A DNA stretch of 64,000 nucleotides from Mucilaginibacter sp. UR6-11 (GTDB taxonomy: Bacteria > Bacteroidota > Bacteroidia > Sphingobacteriales > Sphingobacteriaceae), in contig NZ_JAJIWO010000002.1 in NCBI RefSeq assembly GCF_020880695.1, forward strand, positions 620,432 through 684,431, written 5' to 3'. The stretch's first letter is position 1; every line of letters begins with the position of its first letter. The notes below the pieces were generated by a model. The model was not told the origin of the DNA. It saw only the letters and a program-made list of their open reading frames with translations, and did no database searches. Both the position numbers and the translations under genes were made by a program. Shown piece by piece: positions 52,040-60,367 of this stretch.

Positions 52040-52743
52040 AGTTTCACACCAGTCAGTCGGGCACACTCAGCAAGCAAGTGGTCCTGGAGTAAGATGTCGT
52101 CGGCAGACTTATTATAACGCGCAGATTTTTGATGATGAAAATATTGCCCGCTGACCAGTGCGCCCGGATCATTGCTGGTAGCCAGCCAGACCTGTGTCTG
52201 GTAACCCAGTTCCAGATCATCCGGCGCACCAGCGCCGCCCATTTTGGTGGGTACCCAGCCCGGGTCGACCGCGTTGGCGTAAACTTCCGGCCATTTCCTG
52301 GCGAGTGCTTTAGCGAGCATCAGGATGTGTAGTTTGGTATCAGAATAAGATGGCTTGTCCGTCCATTCCGGCCGGCCCGATAAATGCATTCCCGAGCTTA
52401 AATAAATAAGCCTCGCTGGCCGGTGCATTAAAGCCGTCAAAATATACGGCGCCAGCGTATTCACATGCAGTAATTGTTGCGCGCCGGTTTGATAAACACC
52501 CGCATTATGAATCACTGCGTCAAAAACACCAAAAGCATTGGCCTGTTCAGCCAATGCCTTTGTTTCTTCGATATCTGCCAGATCAGCGGTCAGGAGGTTA
52601 GCTGCGCCCGGCAATGCTTTTAGCGCCTGTTCGCCGCGTGCCGTATTACGGGCATGCAGTACAACTTTATGCCCGTCTTTGATCAATTGCTTTGCTGCCA
52701 GTTGGCCCAAGCCATCTGCCGAACCGGTAACCAATATTTTCAT
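52036..52743 (-). CDS. Short-chain dehydrogenase/reductase
   Basis: The protein has 235 residues from MKILVTGSADGLGQLAA. The cofactor loop TGSADGLG, NAG motif (IHNAGVY) and catalytic YSDTK after LSSG are all present, so it should be active. It lacks the first seven residues of the longer frame, which overlap the cupin gene. It starts 1 bp after the cupin stop and is co-transcribed with it. The substrate is unknown. Confidence 0.9.
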   Translation of the reverse strand: MKILVTGSADGLGQLAAKQLIKDGHKVVLHARNTARGEQALKALPGAANLLTADLADIEETKALAEQANAFGVFDAVIHNAGVYQTGAQQLLHVNTLAPYILTALMHRPARLIYLSSGMHLSGRPEWTDKPSYSDTKLHILMLAKALARKWPEVYANAVDPGWVPTKMGGAGAPDDLELGYQTQVWLATSNDPGALVSGQYFHHQKSARYNKSADDILLQDHLLAECARLTGVKL

Positions 52744-52744
52744 G

Positions 52745-53140
52745 CTATTTATTGTATTGTTCATCTGTCACCTGTTCCAGCCAATCAACAACCTTTCCAT
52801 CCAAATTCTCCTGGATGGCGATATGGCTCATGCCATTGGTAGCCGAGGCGCCGTGCCAGTGCTTCTCATTGGGTTCGAACCAAACCACATCACCGGGTCG
52901 TACTTCTTCTACCGGCCCGCCTTCGCGTTGTACCCAGCCGAGGCCAAAAGTAATGATCAGCGTCTGGCCCAGCGGGTGTGTATGCCACGCAGTGCGCGCA
53001 CCTGGTTCAAAAGTAACGGTGGCTGATACGCCGCGGCGCGATTCATTGGCTTCAAATAAAGGATCAATGCGCACGTTGCCGGTGAACCAATCTGCCGGGC
53101 CTTTAACTGAGGGTTTGGTAGCTATTCTTGTAATTTCCAT
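52745..53140 (-). CDS. Cupin-domain protein (small single-domain)
   Basis: The protein has 131 residues from [19 protein letters not shown]. The cupin metal motif 1 is seen in [20 protein letters not shown] and motif 2 in [19 protein letters not shown]. It resembles the (R)-mandelonitrile-lyase-like and quercetinase-like small cupins that often stand beside SDR genes. It is upstream of the SDR gene in a two-gene unit near a HxlR regulator. Confidence 0.88.
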   Translation of the reverse strand: MEITRIATKPSVKGPADWFTGNVRIDPLFEANESRRGVSATVTFEPGARTAWHTHPLGQTLIITFGLGWVQREGGPVEEVRPGDVVWFEPNEKHWHGASATNGMSHIAIQENLDGKVVDWLEQVTDEQYNK

Positions 53141-53214
53141 ATTAAGCGTTTTAAAATATCGGGCTGCCGCCATCATTATCAGTTTTCATTTTACACTATC
53201 TGGCATCGCTTACG

Positions 53215-53565
53215 CTACTTGTAATCAGTCTCTTCGGGTATTGGAACTATTTCATATTTTGCATTCCATTCTTTGATGTTATCTAAAATCGGCAAAAAAG
53301 CCAAGCCTTTTTCAGACAATTTATATTCTACCCTTGGGGGTAGTTCCTTGTAGGCCAGTCTTTCCAATAGCCCATCTTCTTCCAACTCTTTTAACTGTTC
53401 GGTTAGTACTTTCCTTGAAATGTGTGGTATTATGGAATCAAGCTGACCAAAACGAATGGTACGGACGCCAATAACATTTATAATTATCGGCTTCCATTTA
53501 TTGCCAATAGTGCCAATAGCTCTCGTAAAAGGGCAATTCGAAGCGCAAAATCTCTCGTCTCTCAT
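53215..53565 (-). CDS. HxlR-family winged-helix transcription regulator
   Basis: The protein has 116 residues from MRDERFCASNCPFTRAIGTI. The next ATG upstream (53589) would place the start three bases from the operator, so the shorter form is preferred. The conserved early Cys residues of HxlR regulators (CASNCPF), GNKWKPIIINVI, RFGQLDSIIPHISRKVLTEQL and LPPRVEYKLSEKG identify the family. Many members sense electrophiles or quinones through the N-terminal Cys. It is divergent from an SDR gene whose promoter carries an inverted repeat. Confidence 0.92.
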   Translation of the reverse strand: MRDERFCASNCPFTRAIGTIGNKWKPIIINVIGVRTIRFGQLDSIIPHISRKVLTEQLKELEEDGLLERLAYKELPPRVEYKLSEKGLAFLPILDNIKEWNAKYEIVPIPEETDYK

Positions 53566-53591
53566 ATTTAAAAATTTGTAGTTACCCAATA

Positions 53592-53618
53592 GTAACCAGA
53601 ATAAACCATAATGGTTAC
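53592..53618. promoter_or_regulatory. Inverted repeat in the HxlR-SDR divergent region (candidate HxlR operator)
   Basis: GTAACC (53592-53597) and GGTTAC (53613-53618) form perfect half-sites 15 bp apart. A further GTTACC precedes them at 53581-53586. The right half-site overlaps the -33 region of the SDR promoter. Confidence 0.55.
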
Positions 53619-53637
53619 AAATATAAACTATTAGAGC

Positions 53638-53645
53638 TACCTTTG
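53638..53645 (+). promoter_or_regulatory. -7 octamer TACCTTTG of the SDR gene
   Basis: This perfect TAnnTTTG lies 24 bp before the ATG at 53670. It rules out the longer SDR frame starting at 53643, which would begin inside the promoter. Confidence 0.55.
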
Positions 53646-53669
53646 TGGAACAGATTTAAAAAAGAAATA

Positions 53670-54422
53670 ATGAGTAAATTAAAAAATAAGGTTGCCGTGA
53701 TCACAGGCGGTAATAGCGGTATCGGATTTGGTATTGCTGAAGCGTTTAAAAATGAAGGTGCTAAAGGAGTTATTGTTGGTAGAAATCAGGAAACCTTAGA
53801 TCGTGCCGTGGCGCAGCTTGGCGATAATTTTATAGCTATAAATGCTGATGTAACCAATGTTGCCGACCTGGAAAGGGTGTTTGCAGCAACAGCTGAAAAA
53901 TTTGGTAAAATAGATGTGGTTGTAGCCAATGCGGGTGCCGGAGCGGTAGGAACAGTAGCGACTTTTAACGAAGCCGAGTTTGACCAGGCCATTGATCTGA
54001 ACCTGAAAAGTGTTTACTTCACGGTACAAAAAGCATTACCTTATATGAATGATGGTGGTTCTGTTATTTTGATCGGGTCGAATGCCGCACATCGTGCCTA
54101 TGCGAATTTTACACTTTATGGTGCCGCAAAAGCAGCTGTTATCTATTTAGCCAAAGGATTTTCAAGCGACCTTTTAGATCGGAAGATCAGGGCAAACGTG
54201 ATCACACCAGGCACAACAGATACACCGGCATTTGACAAGTTTGTTCCCGCAGAACAAATGGAAGCCGTAAAAAAACACTTTGCAGATCAAATGCCAATAG
54301 GCAGGATCGGGCAACCTGCTGACATCGGTAAAACAGCGGTTTTCCTGGCCTCTGATGATTCTTCGTTTATGTTGGGTGCCGAACTCCTGGTTGATGGCGG
54401 TATGACCTATTTATCAAAATAA
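53670..54422 (+). CDS. Short-chain dehydrogenase/reductase
   Basis: The protein has 250 residues from MSKLKNKVAVITGGNSGIG. The TGGNSGIG cofactor loop, NAGAG, catalytic Ser in LIGSNAAH and YGAAK are present, with the family's C-terminal FLASDDSSFMLGAELLVDGG. It is divergent from the HxlR regulator and is probably its target. The following oxidoreductase starts 16 bp downstream. Its GC content looks like the genome average, unlike that neighbour. Confidence 0.92.
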   Translation: MSKLKNKVAVITGGNSGIGFGIAEAFKNEGAKGVIVGRNQETLDRAVAQLGDNFIAINADVTNVADLERVFAATAEKFGKIDVVVANAGAGAVGTVATFNEAEFDQAIDLNLKSVYFTVQKALPYMNDGGSVILIGSNAAHRAYANFTLYGAAKAAVIYLAKGFSSDLLDRKIRANVITPGTTDTPAFDKFVPAEQMEAVKKHFADQMPIGRIGQPADIGKTAVFLASDDSSFMLGAELLVDGGMTYLSK

Positions 54423-54438
54423 TTTTAAAAATTTCAAA

Positions 54439-55062
54439 ATGAGTAAATCAGAAAATAAAGCATCAAGCTACGCCATTATCGGCTTCGGCAAGATCGGCCA
54501 GTCCCTGGCCAAAGCATTTGCCCGTAAAGGCATCGAAGTATCCGTTGCCACCACGCGCGACCCGGAAAGCTTTGCATCCGATGCGGCCGAGATCGGCCCC
54601 GGGATCATTCCCACAACACTGGCCGAAGCCGTCAAGGCGGACGTCATCTTTTTGGCGGTGCGGTTTGAAGCGCATCCTGATGTCGCCAAAGCGCTGCCCA
54701 ACTGGCAGGGCAAAACCATTGTTGATGTGACCAATGCCTACGGCGTGCCCGCTGAAAAGATGAACGGACTGCCGTCTGCCAAATTCGTCGCCCAGGCCTT
54801 CACCGGCGGAAAACTGGTTAAGGGCTTCAACCACCTGGGGGCTGCCATCCTTGGCCAGGACCCGGCCGTACATGGTGGCAGGAGAGTCGTGTTCCTGGCG
54901 AGCGACGATGACGGCGCATTAGCGGAGATTAGTTCGCTTGCGGAAAATCTCGGTTTCGCGCCGGTCAAACTTGGCGGGCTTTCGGAAGGCGGACTGCTGG
55001 TGCAGGCGCACGGAAATACCTGGGGCAAACTCATCTTTCAGGACTTAATCAAATTCGACTAA
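54439..55062 (+). CDS. NADP oxidoreductase, F420-dependent-reductase-like
   Basis: The protein has 207 residues. The N-terminal Rossmann motif YAIIGFGKIGQSLAKAF, a KADVIFLAVRFEAHPDV block, TIVDVTNAYG, KGFNHLGAAIL and the C-terminal LGGLSEGGLLVQAHG match the NADPH-dependent F420 reductase/NADP-oxidoreductase family. In non-methanogens these usually act on NADP and unknown partners. The GC content is strikingly high (about two thirds in the 5' part by eye), so it was probably acquired separately from the SDR gene before it. A terminator follows. Confidence 0.88.
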   Translation: MSKSENKASSYAIIGFGKIGQSLAKAFARKGIEVSVATTRDPESFASDAAEIGPGIIPTTLAEAVKADVIFLAVRFEAHPDVAKALPNWQGKTIVDVTNAYGVPAEKMNGLPSAKFVAQAFTGGKLVKGFNHLGAAILGQDPAVHGGRRVVFLASDDDGALAEISSLAENLGFAPVKLGGLSEGGLLVQAHGNTWGKLIFQDLIKFD

Positions 55063-55097
55063 TGAATCGGGATCGCAAAAAAGTATAAGTTTCTTTC

Positions 55098-55128
55098 AAA
55101 TCCCTGTTTCTTCCGGAAACGGGGATTT
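55098..55128 (+). terminator. Terminator after the NADP oxidoreductase gene
   Basis: AAATCCCTGTTTC (55098-55110) pairs with GAAACGGGGATTT (55116-55128) with one G-T pair, and T residues follow. It closes the SDR-oxidoreductase unit. Confidence 0.8.
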
Positions 55129-55230
55129 TTGTTGAGCATTTTAGACTCGTAGCAAATCCCACATCTTGTTTATTTTTTTGTCTTTTATCAGGCAGCTTGA
55201 GTAAATTGCGAATAATTATATACTTGAACG

Positions 55231-55818
55231 ATGTCCAATTTTGAAGCGCTTTTCGATTACATCCAGGAAATATCAGGCAAACTGCTTTCAGAAGATGATA
55301 AGCATTTGTTGATGGAGCACTTCAAACCCAAAAAGCTTCGAAAAAGGCAATACTTTTTACAGGAAGGGGACGTATGCAAATATATCGGGTTTATTGTAAA
55401 AGGATCCGCCAGGACCTTTACCGTAGATGAAAAAGGGCATGAACATATACTGAAATTATCTTTAGAAAACTGGTGGCTGGCCGATTTTGAAAGCTTTTAC
55501 CTGTTAACGCCAAGTCGCTTTAATATTGAAGCGCTGGAGAATCTGGAAGTTCTGCAATCAACTAATGCTCAAATTGAGGAGTATCTCAAACATATACCTG
55601 CCTTTTCAGCGATGGCGAACGTAATCAGTCAAAATTACACCATTGCAAACCAGAAAAGAATGCAGGCCGCTATGAGCTATACGGCTGAGGAGCGTTACGA
55701 GGATTTGATCAGCAATTATCCGCAATTTCTACAGCGGTTCCCGCAAAACATGATCGCTTCTTATCTGGGTTTATCACCCGAAACTTTGAGCAGGATAAGG
55801 AAAAACGCCCTTAAATAA
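55231..55818 (+). CDS. Crp/Fnr-family regulator (single-domain sensor plus HTH)
   Basis: The protein has 195 residues. The cNMP-binding-like barrel (~30-120) contains RQYFLQEGDVCKYIGFIVKG and the C-terminal HTH (~165-195) contains NMIASYLGLSPETLSRIRK. The E-x-x-S-R recognition pattern is again present. Residues that bind cAMP are not evident. It is the common Bacteroidota type of regulator found next to redox enzymes. It probably controls the SDR gene that follows. Confidence 0.9.
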   Translation: MSNFEALFDYIQEISGKLLSEDDKHLLMEHFKPKKLRKRQYFLQEGDVCKYIGFIVKGSARTFTVDEKGHEHILKLSLENWWLADFESFYLLTPSRFNIEALENLEVLQSTNAQIEEYLKHIPAFSAMANVISQNYTIANQKRMQAAMSYTAEERYEDLISNYPQFLQRFPQNMIASYLGLSPETLSRIRKNALK

Positions 55819-55924
55819 TACTCCGCAACACAAAATATGCCGTTGTGATCTTTGCCGCTTTCTGTTAACTGGTTTTTTCCCCGTCGGTTTAAGTTGCTTT
55901 TTTACAACCAGTTATCCGATTAAC

Positions 55925-55938
55925 TTGATCTGGGTCAA
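55925..55938 (+). promoter_or_regulatory. Fnr-like palindrome before the 56053 SDR gene
   Basis: TTGATCTGGGTCAA differs from TTGAT-N4-ATCAA at one base. It lies 114 bp before the start codon. No octamer was found at the two spacings seen at 34-49 kb, so the local Crp/Fnr protein is a likelier ligand than the receiver-Crp regulator. Confidence 0.45.
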
Positions 55939-56052
55939 GACCATGAGTTGTGTTAAATCAAACGTATTTAATGATGCATGTCAATAAGCAGTCTGTTACG
56001 GAACTGCATCTTTGGATATACTTCAGAACGGAAATATTAACATATAAAAATC

Positions 56053-56811
56053 ATGAGTAAATTAGAAAACAAGGTAGCGGTAGTTACCGGTGCTTCAAAA
56101 GGAATAGGTGCAGCTATCGCAAAACACTTTGCGGCAGAAGGCGCAAAGGTTGTGGTGAATTATGCCTCAAGTAAAGAAGGCGCAGATAAAGTGGTTAAGG
56201 AGATAACCGACAATGGTGGCATAGCCATTGCCGTACAAGCCGATGTATCGAAAGAGGCCGATGTGACCAGGCTGTTTGACGAAACAGAAAAGGCTTACGG
56301 CGGGTTGGATATTTTGGTGAATAACGCGGTTGCCCAGGGATATGCGCCTATAGAACAAATCTCGGTAGCAGCATTCCATCAGAGTTTCAACGTCAATGTA
56401 TTAGGGCCTGTCTTGACTATCCAGGCGGCATTGAAATTATTTGGCGACAAGGGCGGCAACATTATCAATATCAGTTCAGGTGCAAGCAAGTATCCGCTTC
56501 CGGGCGCCTCGTTGTACTCTGCAACTAAGGCGGCACTGGATGCCTTCACCATTGCATTATCGAAAGAACTGGGTGCAAAAAACGTTCGTATCAATTCTAT
56601 TTTACCGGGTGCAACGGAAACAGAAGGTGCAGCCAGCGCAGGCGTCACTGCCGGCAGTGAGTATGAAAAAATGTTTATTGCCAATACACCGCTTGGCCGA
56701 AGAGGCCAGCCCGCAGACATTGCGAAAGCTGTCGTATTTCTTGCCTCCGATGATGCAGCGTGGATCACGGGCGAGCAGATCTCGGTTTCGGGTGGTATGT
56801 ATGGTTTCTAA
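56053..56811 (+). CDS. Short-chain dehydrogenase/reductase
   Basis: The protein has 252 residues. It has TGASKGIGAAIAKHF, a NNAVAQ variant of the NAG motif, ISSGASKYPLPGASLYSATKAA with the catalytic Ser, Tyr and Lys, and FLASDDAAWITGEQISVSGG. It is a typical 3-oxoacyl-ACP-reductase-like or glucose-dehydrogenase-like SDR of unknown substrate. It stands alone after the Crp/Fnr gene with a 234-bp gap. Confidence 0.92.
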   Translation: MSKLENKVAVVTGASKGIGAAIAKHFAAEGAKVVVNYASSKEGADKVVKEITDNGGIAIAVQADVSKEADVTRLFDETEKAYGGLDILVNNAVAQGYAPIEQISVAAFHQSFNVNVLGPVLTIQAALKLFGDKGGNIINISSGASKYPLPGASLYSATKAALDAFTIALSKELGAKNVRINSILPGATETEGAASAGVTAGSEYEKMFIANTPLGRRGQPADIAKAVVFLASDDAAWITGEQISVSGGMYGF

Positions 56812-56963
56812 ATTCATAATCAAAAAAATGAAAGAGTCGCCAGCAAACCATAATAATGTTTGGAATAGAGAGGACGAACGGGACTCGAACAATAGATAAG
56901 AATTATATAGTTGATCACTTACATGATAGCATGTTTTGTAAGTAAATACACAGCATGTCTATT

Positions 56964-57007
56964 AATGAATAACCCGCTAAAACAATGGTTTTAGCGGGTT
57001 ATTCATT
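56964..57007 (-). terminator. Strong hairpin downstream of tRNA-Ser
   Basis: A 20-bp perfect stem (56964-56983 with 56988-57007) has loop AATG and core AACCCGCTAAAAC. It begins 3 bp past the tRNA 3' end on the minus strand. It can also end plus-strand transcripts, where TTTT overlaps its end. Confidence 0.8.
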
Positions 57008-57010
57008 TTC

Positions 57011-57101
57011 TGGCGGAGAGGGAGGGATTCGAACCCTCGATACACTTTTGGCGTATACACACTTTCCAGGCGTGCTCTTTCGACCACTCAGACACCTCTC
57101 C
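57011..57101 (-). tRNA. tRNA-Ser (anticodon GGA)
   Basis: The acceptor stem GGAGAGG/CCTCTCC (57101-57095 with 57021-57015), a D-arm, anticodon stem CACGC/GTGTG with loop CTGGAAA, the long variable arm of class II tRNAs and the T-loop GGTTCGAATCC are all present. CCA is encoded (57013-57011). The anticodon GGA (57067-57065) reads UCC and UCU. Confidence 0.95.
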
Positions 57102-57395
57102 GTGATATTGTTTCCGTAAATTAATTTTTTAGAAGCGCTGATCACTAATAACCAATTTCTAATCACTAATCTTGCGAAGCCCCAAAGGTAAAATAATATT
57201 GCTTCGCGAAGCATAAAAAAAGCGGAGCACCCGTTAAAATGCCCCGCTTGTATAAAAAATAACCAAAAACTATATTACCACCTTAATTACAGTGTGTCTG
57301 TAATATCAATGTATTATTATAGAGTGTACAGGATTGAAATAGTTTAATTGTATTCAAAATTTTTATGCCGGTAATGCAGATAAACTTTTTTAGCT
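57102..57395. other. Intergenic region with an orphan minus-strand terminator-like hairpin
   Basis: No credible gene was seen in this ~290-bp stretch. AAGCGG-a-GCA (57220-57229) pairs with TGC-c-CCGCTT (57240-57249) with one mismatch, and seven T residues follow on the minus strand. A 12-base palindrome, GCTTCGCGAAGC, lies at 57201-57212. Since no minus-strand gene is upstream, a short minus-strand RNA from 57250-57450 is possible. The octanucleotide TCACTAAT occurs twice near 57140-57170. Confidence 0.4.
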
Positions 57396-57403
57396 TATGT
57401 TTG
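57396..57403 (+). promoter_or_regulatory. -7 octamer TATGTTTG before the polyprenyl synthase gene
   Basis: This perfect TAnnTTTG lies 51 bp before the start codon at 57455. No clear -33 element was found. Confidence 0.4.
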
Positions 57404-57454
57404 CTAAGGTAGCCAGACAGGCAGTTTGGCACATAAAAAACCGGTATAATTTTA

Positions 57455-58426
57455 ATGTTGAGCATCAACGAGATCAAGAAACCCATTGCTGCTGATATTG
57501 ATGTTTTTGAAGGACGTTTTAAAGCCTCCATGCAAAGCTCAGTACCGTTGCTTGACCGTATCACCCACTACATTGTTAAACGCAAAGGCAAACAGATAAG
57601 GCCTATGTTTTTGTTTTTTTCTGCGAGTATTTGCGGGGGCATTAATGAGTCGACCCACCGCGGCGCAGCGTTGGTTGAGCTGTTGCACACCGCAACCCTT
57701 GTGCATGACGATGTGGTTGACAATTCTTACCAGCGCCGGGGCTTTTTCTCTATCAATGCTTTATGGAAAAATAAGATAGCCGTACTGGTAGGTGATTACC
57801 TGTTATCCAAAGGCTTATTGCTTTCCATCAACAACGGCGATTTTAAGCTGCTTAAAATCGTATCTGAAGCGGTAAAGCAAATGAGCGAAGGGGAATTGCT
57901 GCAGATAGAGAAAGTACGCCGCATGGACATCGGCGAATCTATTTATTATGATGTGATCCGCCAAAAAACAGCTTCGTTGATAGCTGCCTGCTGTGCCTGC
58001 GGTGCCGCGTCTGCCGGGGCCGATGACGAAACAGTGGAAAAAATGCGCTTGTTTGGCGAGAAAATAGGCGTAGCTTTCCAGATTAAGGACGACATGTTTG
58101 ATTTTGGCACAGATGATGTAGGTAAACCATTGGGTATTGATATTAAAGAAAAGAAAGTTACCCTGCCTCTTATTTATTCGTTAAATAACTGCGACGCCGC
58201 CGAAAAAAAGAAAATGATAAACCTGGTGAAAAATCACAATGATGACCCCGACAAAATTGCGGCCATCATTAAATTTGTGAATGCCACCGGGGGCTTACAA
58301 TATGCCGAAACCCAGATGAAAAAATATAGGGACGAGGCCTTCGAAATATTAAATACATTCCCGCAGGGCGACTCGCGTCTGGGACTTGAACAATTAGTAA
58401 ATTTTACAACAGAACGCGATAAGTAG
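57455..58426 (+). CDS. Polyprenyl diphosphate synthase (trans-isoprenyl type)
   Basis: The protein has 323 residues. KRKGKQIRPMF binds the substrate diphosphate. The first Asp-rich motif is DDVVD (85-89, in LVHDDVVDNS) and the second DDMFD (212-216, in FQIKDDMFDFG). It lengthens isoprenoid chains from IPP, probably to the C35-C40 side chain of menaquinone. Its stop codon overlaps the GTG start of the TerC-family gene by one base, so the two are co-transcribed. Confidence 0.93.
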   Translation: MLSINEIKKPIAADIDVFEGRFKASMQSSVPLLDRITHYIVKRKGKQIRPMFLFFSASICGGINESTHRGAALVELLHTATLVHDDVVDNSYQRRGFFSINALWKNKIAVLVGDYLLSKGLLLSINNGDFKLLKIVSEAVKQMSEGELLQIEKVRRMDIGESIYYDVIRQKTASLIAACCACGAASAGADDETVEKMRLFGEKIGVAFQIKDDMFDFGTDDVGKPLGIDIKEKKVTLPLIYSLNNCDAAEKKKMINLVKNHNDDPDKIAAIIKFVNATGGLQYAETQMKKYRDEAFEILNTFPQGDSRLGLEQLVNFTTERDK

Positions 58427-59478
58427 TGACGAACGAACTTTTATTTATAGCCGGTTTTTTAGTTTTCATTTTTATAATGATGGCTGTGGATCTGGGCCTT
58501 TTTGGAAAAACAGATAAACCGGTGAGCCTGAAACAGGCTGGTTTTATGAGTGCCGTGTGGGTTGCTTTTGCGCTTGGTTTTTATGCACTCATTTTAAACT
58601 ATGGCCAGCTGTTGCACCATATTGACAATTTTGCTGCCTTAAAGGAAATAAACGCGGAAAATTTTCACAACCTGAACCTTAATCCGCATGACTTTGAGGG
58701 CAGTTTAGCGTTATATCGTAAAAACCTGGGCCTCGAATTTATTACCGGTTACGTAGTTGAATATGCGCTGTCGGTTGATAATATATTTGTGATGGTGCTG
58801 ATATTTACCGCTTTTGCTGTTAACCCCAGGTATTATCATAAAGTATTGCTTTGGGGGATAATTGGCGCGGTGGTAATGCGTTTCCTGTTTATTTTTGTAG
58901 GCGCCGCCTTAATTGAGCAGTTTCACTGGATCTTATATTTGTTTGGCGCATTCCTGGTATATACCGGCGTTACCATGTTTATCAATCGTAACCAGGAAGA
59001 AAACATCGATCCCGAAAATCACAAAGTAGTAAAGCTGGCCTCCAAATATTTTTCGGTTCATCCCAAATTTGAAGGCAATAAATTCTTTATTAAGATCGAT
59101 AAGAAAAAGTTTATCACCCCGCTGTTTTTAGTGCTGCTGATTATAGAGGTTACCGACCTTGTTTTTGCTGTCGATTCTATCCCCGCGATATTTTCGGTTA
59201 CCAAGGACCCTTATATCGTGTTCTTCTCTAATATATTTGCCATAATGGGCCTTCGGTCAATGTTCTTTTTACTGGTAAATATCATTGATAAATTTCATTA
59301 TCTTAAAGTAGGGTTAGCCGTGTTACTGGCATTTATAGGCTTAAAAATGCTGGCCGCCAACTACGTGGACCGGATAGGCCTTACCACCGGCCGGTCGTTA
59401 TTGGTTATCCTGGGTATTTTGGTAATAAGTGTGGTTGCATCGCTTATTTTCCCCAAAAAGAAAGAAGTTAAACACTAA
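58426..59478 (+). CDS. TerC-family integral membrane protein (Alx type)
   Basis: The protein has 350 residues from a GTG codon in TAGTG, shared with the previous stop. About nine membrane helices are present. The two TerC signatures are VVEYALSVDNIFVMVLIFTA (~107-126) and IIEVTDLVFAVDSIPAIFSVT, whose membrane Asp and Glu residues are thought to bind metal. The Alx group exports Mn2+ in other bacteria, and the length matches it. The context offers no further clue. Confidence 0.9.
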   Translation: MTNELLFIAGFLVFIFIMMAVDLGLFGKTDKPVSLKQAGFMSAVWVAFALGFYALILNYGQLLHHIDNFAALKEINAENFHNLNLNPHDFEGSLALYRKNLGLEFITGYVVEYALSVDNIFVMVLIFTAFAVNPRYYHKVLLWGIIGAVVMRFLFIFVGAALIEQFHWILYLFGAFLVYTGVTMFINRNQEENIDPENHKVVKLASKYFSVHPKFEGNKFFIKIDKKKFITPLFLVLLIIEVTDLVFAVDSIPAIFSVTKDPYIVFFSNIFAIMGLRSMFFLLVNIIDKFHYLKVGLAVLLAFIGLKMLAANYVDRIGLTTGRSLLVILGILVISVVASLIFPKKKEVKH

Positions 59479-59567
59479 TCAACAGCAGCCACTAACATAC
59501 TTATGTCAAAATGGGAGTGCCGGGTGCCGGGCGGGTCTTTTATTCTCCAAAAATATTAACTTCGTAA

Positions 59568-60365
59568 ATGCAGTCGTTAGATCTTAGCCTTTTTAAAATA
59601 ACACCGCTTAATGTGTTGGATATATTGCTGGTAGCTTTTATTATATACCAGGTTTACAATTTAATACGCGGCACTATTGCTGTTAATATTTTAATAGGTA
59701 TGGGCGTGATCTATGCGCTTTACTTTGTGGTTAAAGTGCTGCATATGCAGCTGCTTACAGAGATACTGGGCTATTTCAGGGATGTTGCGGTAATTATCAT
59801 TGTAGTGGTATTTCAGCAGGAGATAAGGCGATTTTTATTGTTGGTCGGTAAGAATGCGTCGTTGCAAAGAAATAAAGCCTGGTGGCGCTATTTTTTTGGT
59901 AAAACCCAGGACGAGAAAAATAACTACGCGCGGATAAAACCGGTTATTGATGCCTGCAAAATTTTAAAGCAAACCCGTACCGGCGCGCTGATTGTATTTG
60001 CAAAATATTATGACGAGCAATTTTACCAAAATAGCTGCGAGGTGCTGGAGGCCAAAATATCAAAACGGCTATTGGAAAGCATTTTTCAAAAAACCAGCCC
60101 GCTGCATGACGGCGCCGTGGTAATTGCCGAAAACAAAATTAAATCTGCCAGTTGTATTTTACCGTTGACGGATAAGGTTGACCTGCCGCCACAATTTGGT
60201 TTGCGCCACCGCGCGGGGATTGGGGTTACCGAAGCCAATGAAGCCACGGCTATCATCATATCCGAAGAAACCGGCGAGATCTCGTATGCCAAGCAGGGTA
60301 AGGTTAAAATGAATATCAGTTTTGCCGAGCTGGAGAAATTGCTGAATAAAGATTTTTCTATTTAA
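59568..60365 (+). CDS. cdaA: Diadenylate cyclase CdaA
   Basis: The protein has 265 residues. Three N-terminal membrane helices (~15-32, 38-58, 70-90) precede the DAC domain (~120-260). The catalytic DGA (181-183, in SPLHDGAVVI) and RHR (213-215, in GLRHRAGIGVTE) motifs are intact. It makes c-di-AMP from two ATP at the inner membrane, controlling osmolyte uptake and cell-wall balance. The regulators CdaR and GlmM found beside it in Firmicutes are absent here, as is usual for Bacteroidota. Confidence 0.94.
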   Translation: MQSLDLSLFKITPLNVLDILLVAFIIYQVYNLIRGTIAVNILIGMGVIYALYFVVKVLHMQLLTEILGYFRDVAVIIIVVVFQQEIRRFLLLVGKNASLQRNKAWWRYFFGKTQDEKNNYARIKPVIDACKILKQTRTGALIVFAKYYDEQFYQNSCEVLEAKISKRLLESIFQKTSPLHDGAVVIAENKIKSASCILPLTDKVDLPPQFGLRHRAGIGVTEANEATAIIISEETGEISYAKQGKVKMNISFAELEKLLNKDFSI

Positions 60366-60367
60366 TA

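Noticed and set aside
56999..57214. 71-residue ORF over tRNA-Ser
   Set aside because: Its C-terminal half is a translation of the tRNA (VRIPPSPPE pattern).
57283..57564. 93-residue minus-strand ORF overlapping the polyprenyl synthase start
   Set aside because: It runs antisense to a clear gene, has no family-like features, and its extent is explained by AT-rich intergenic sequence.
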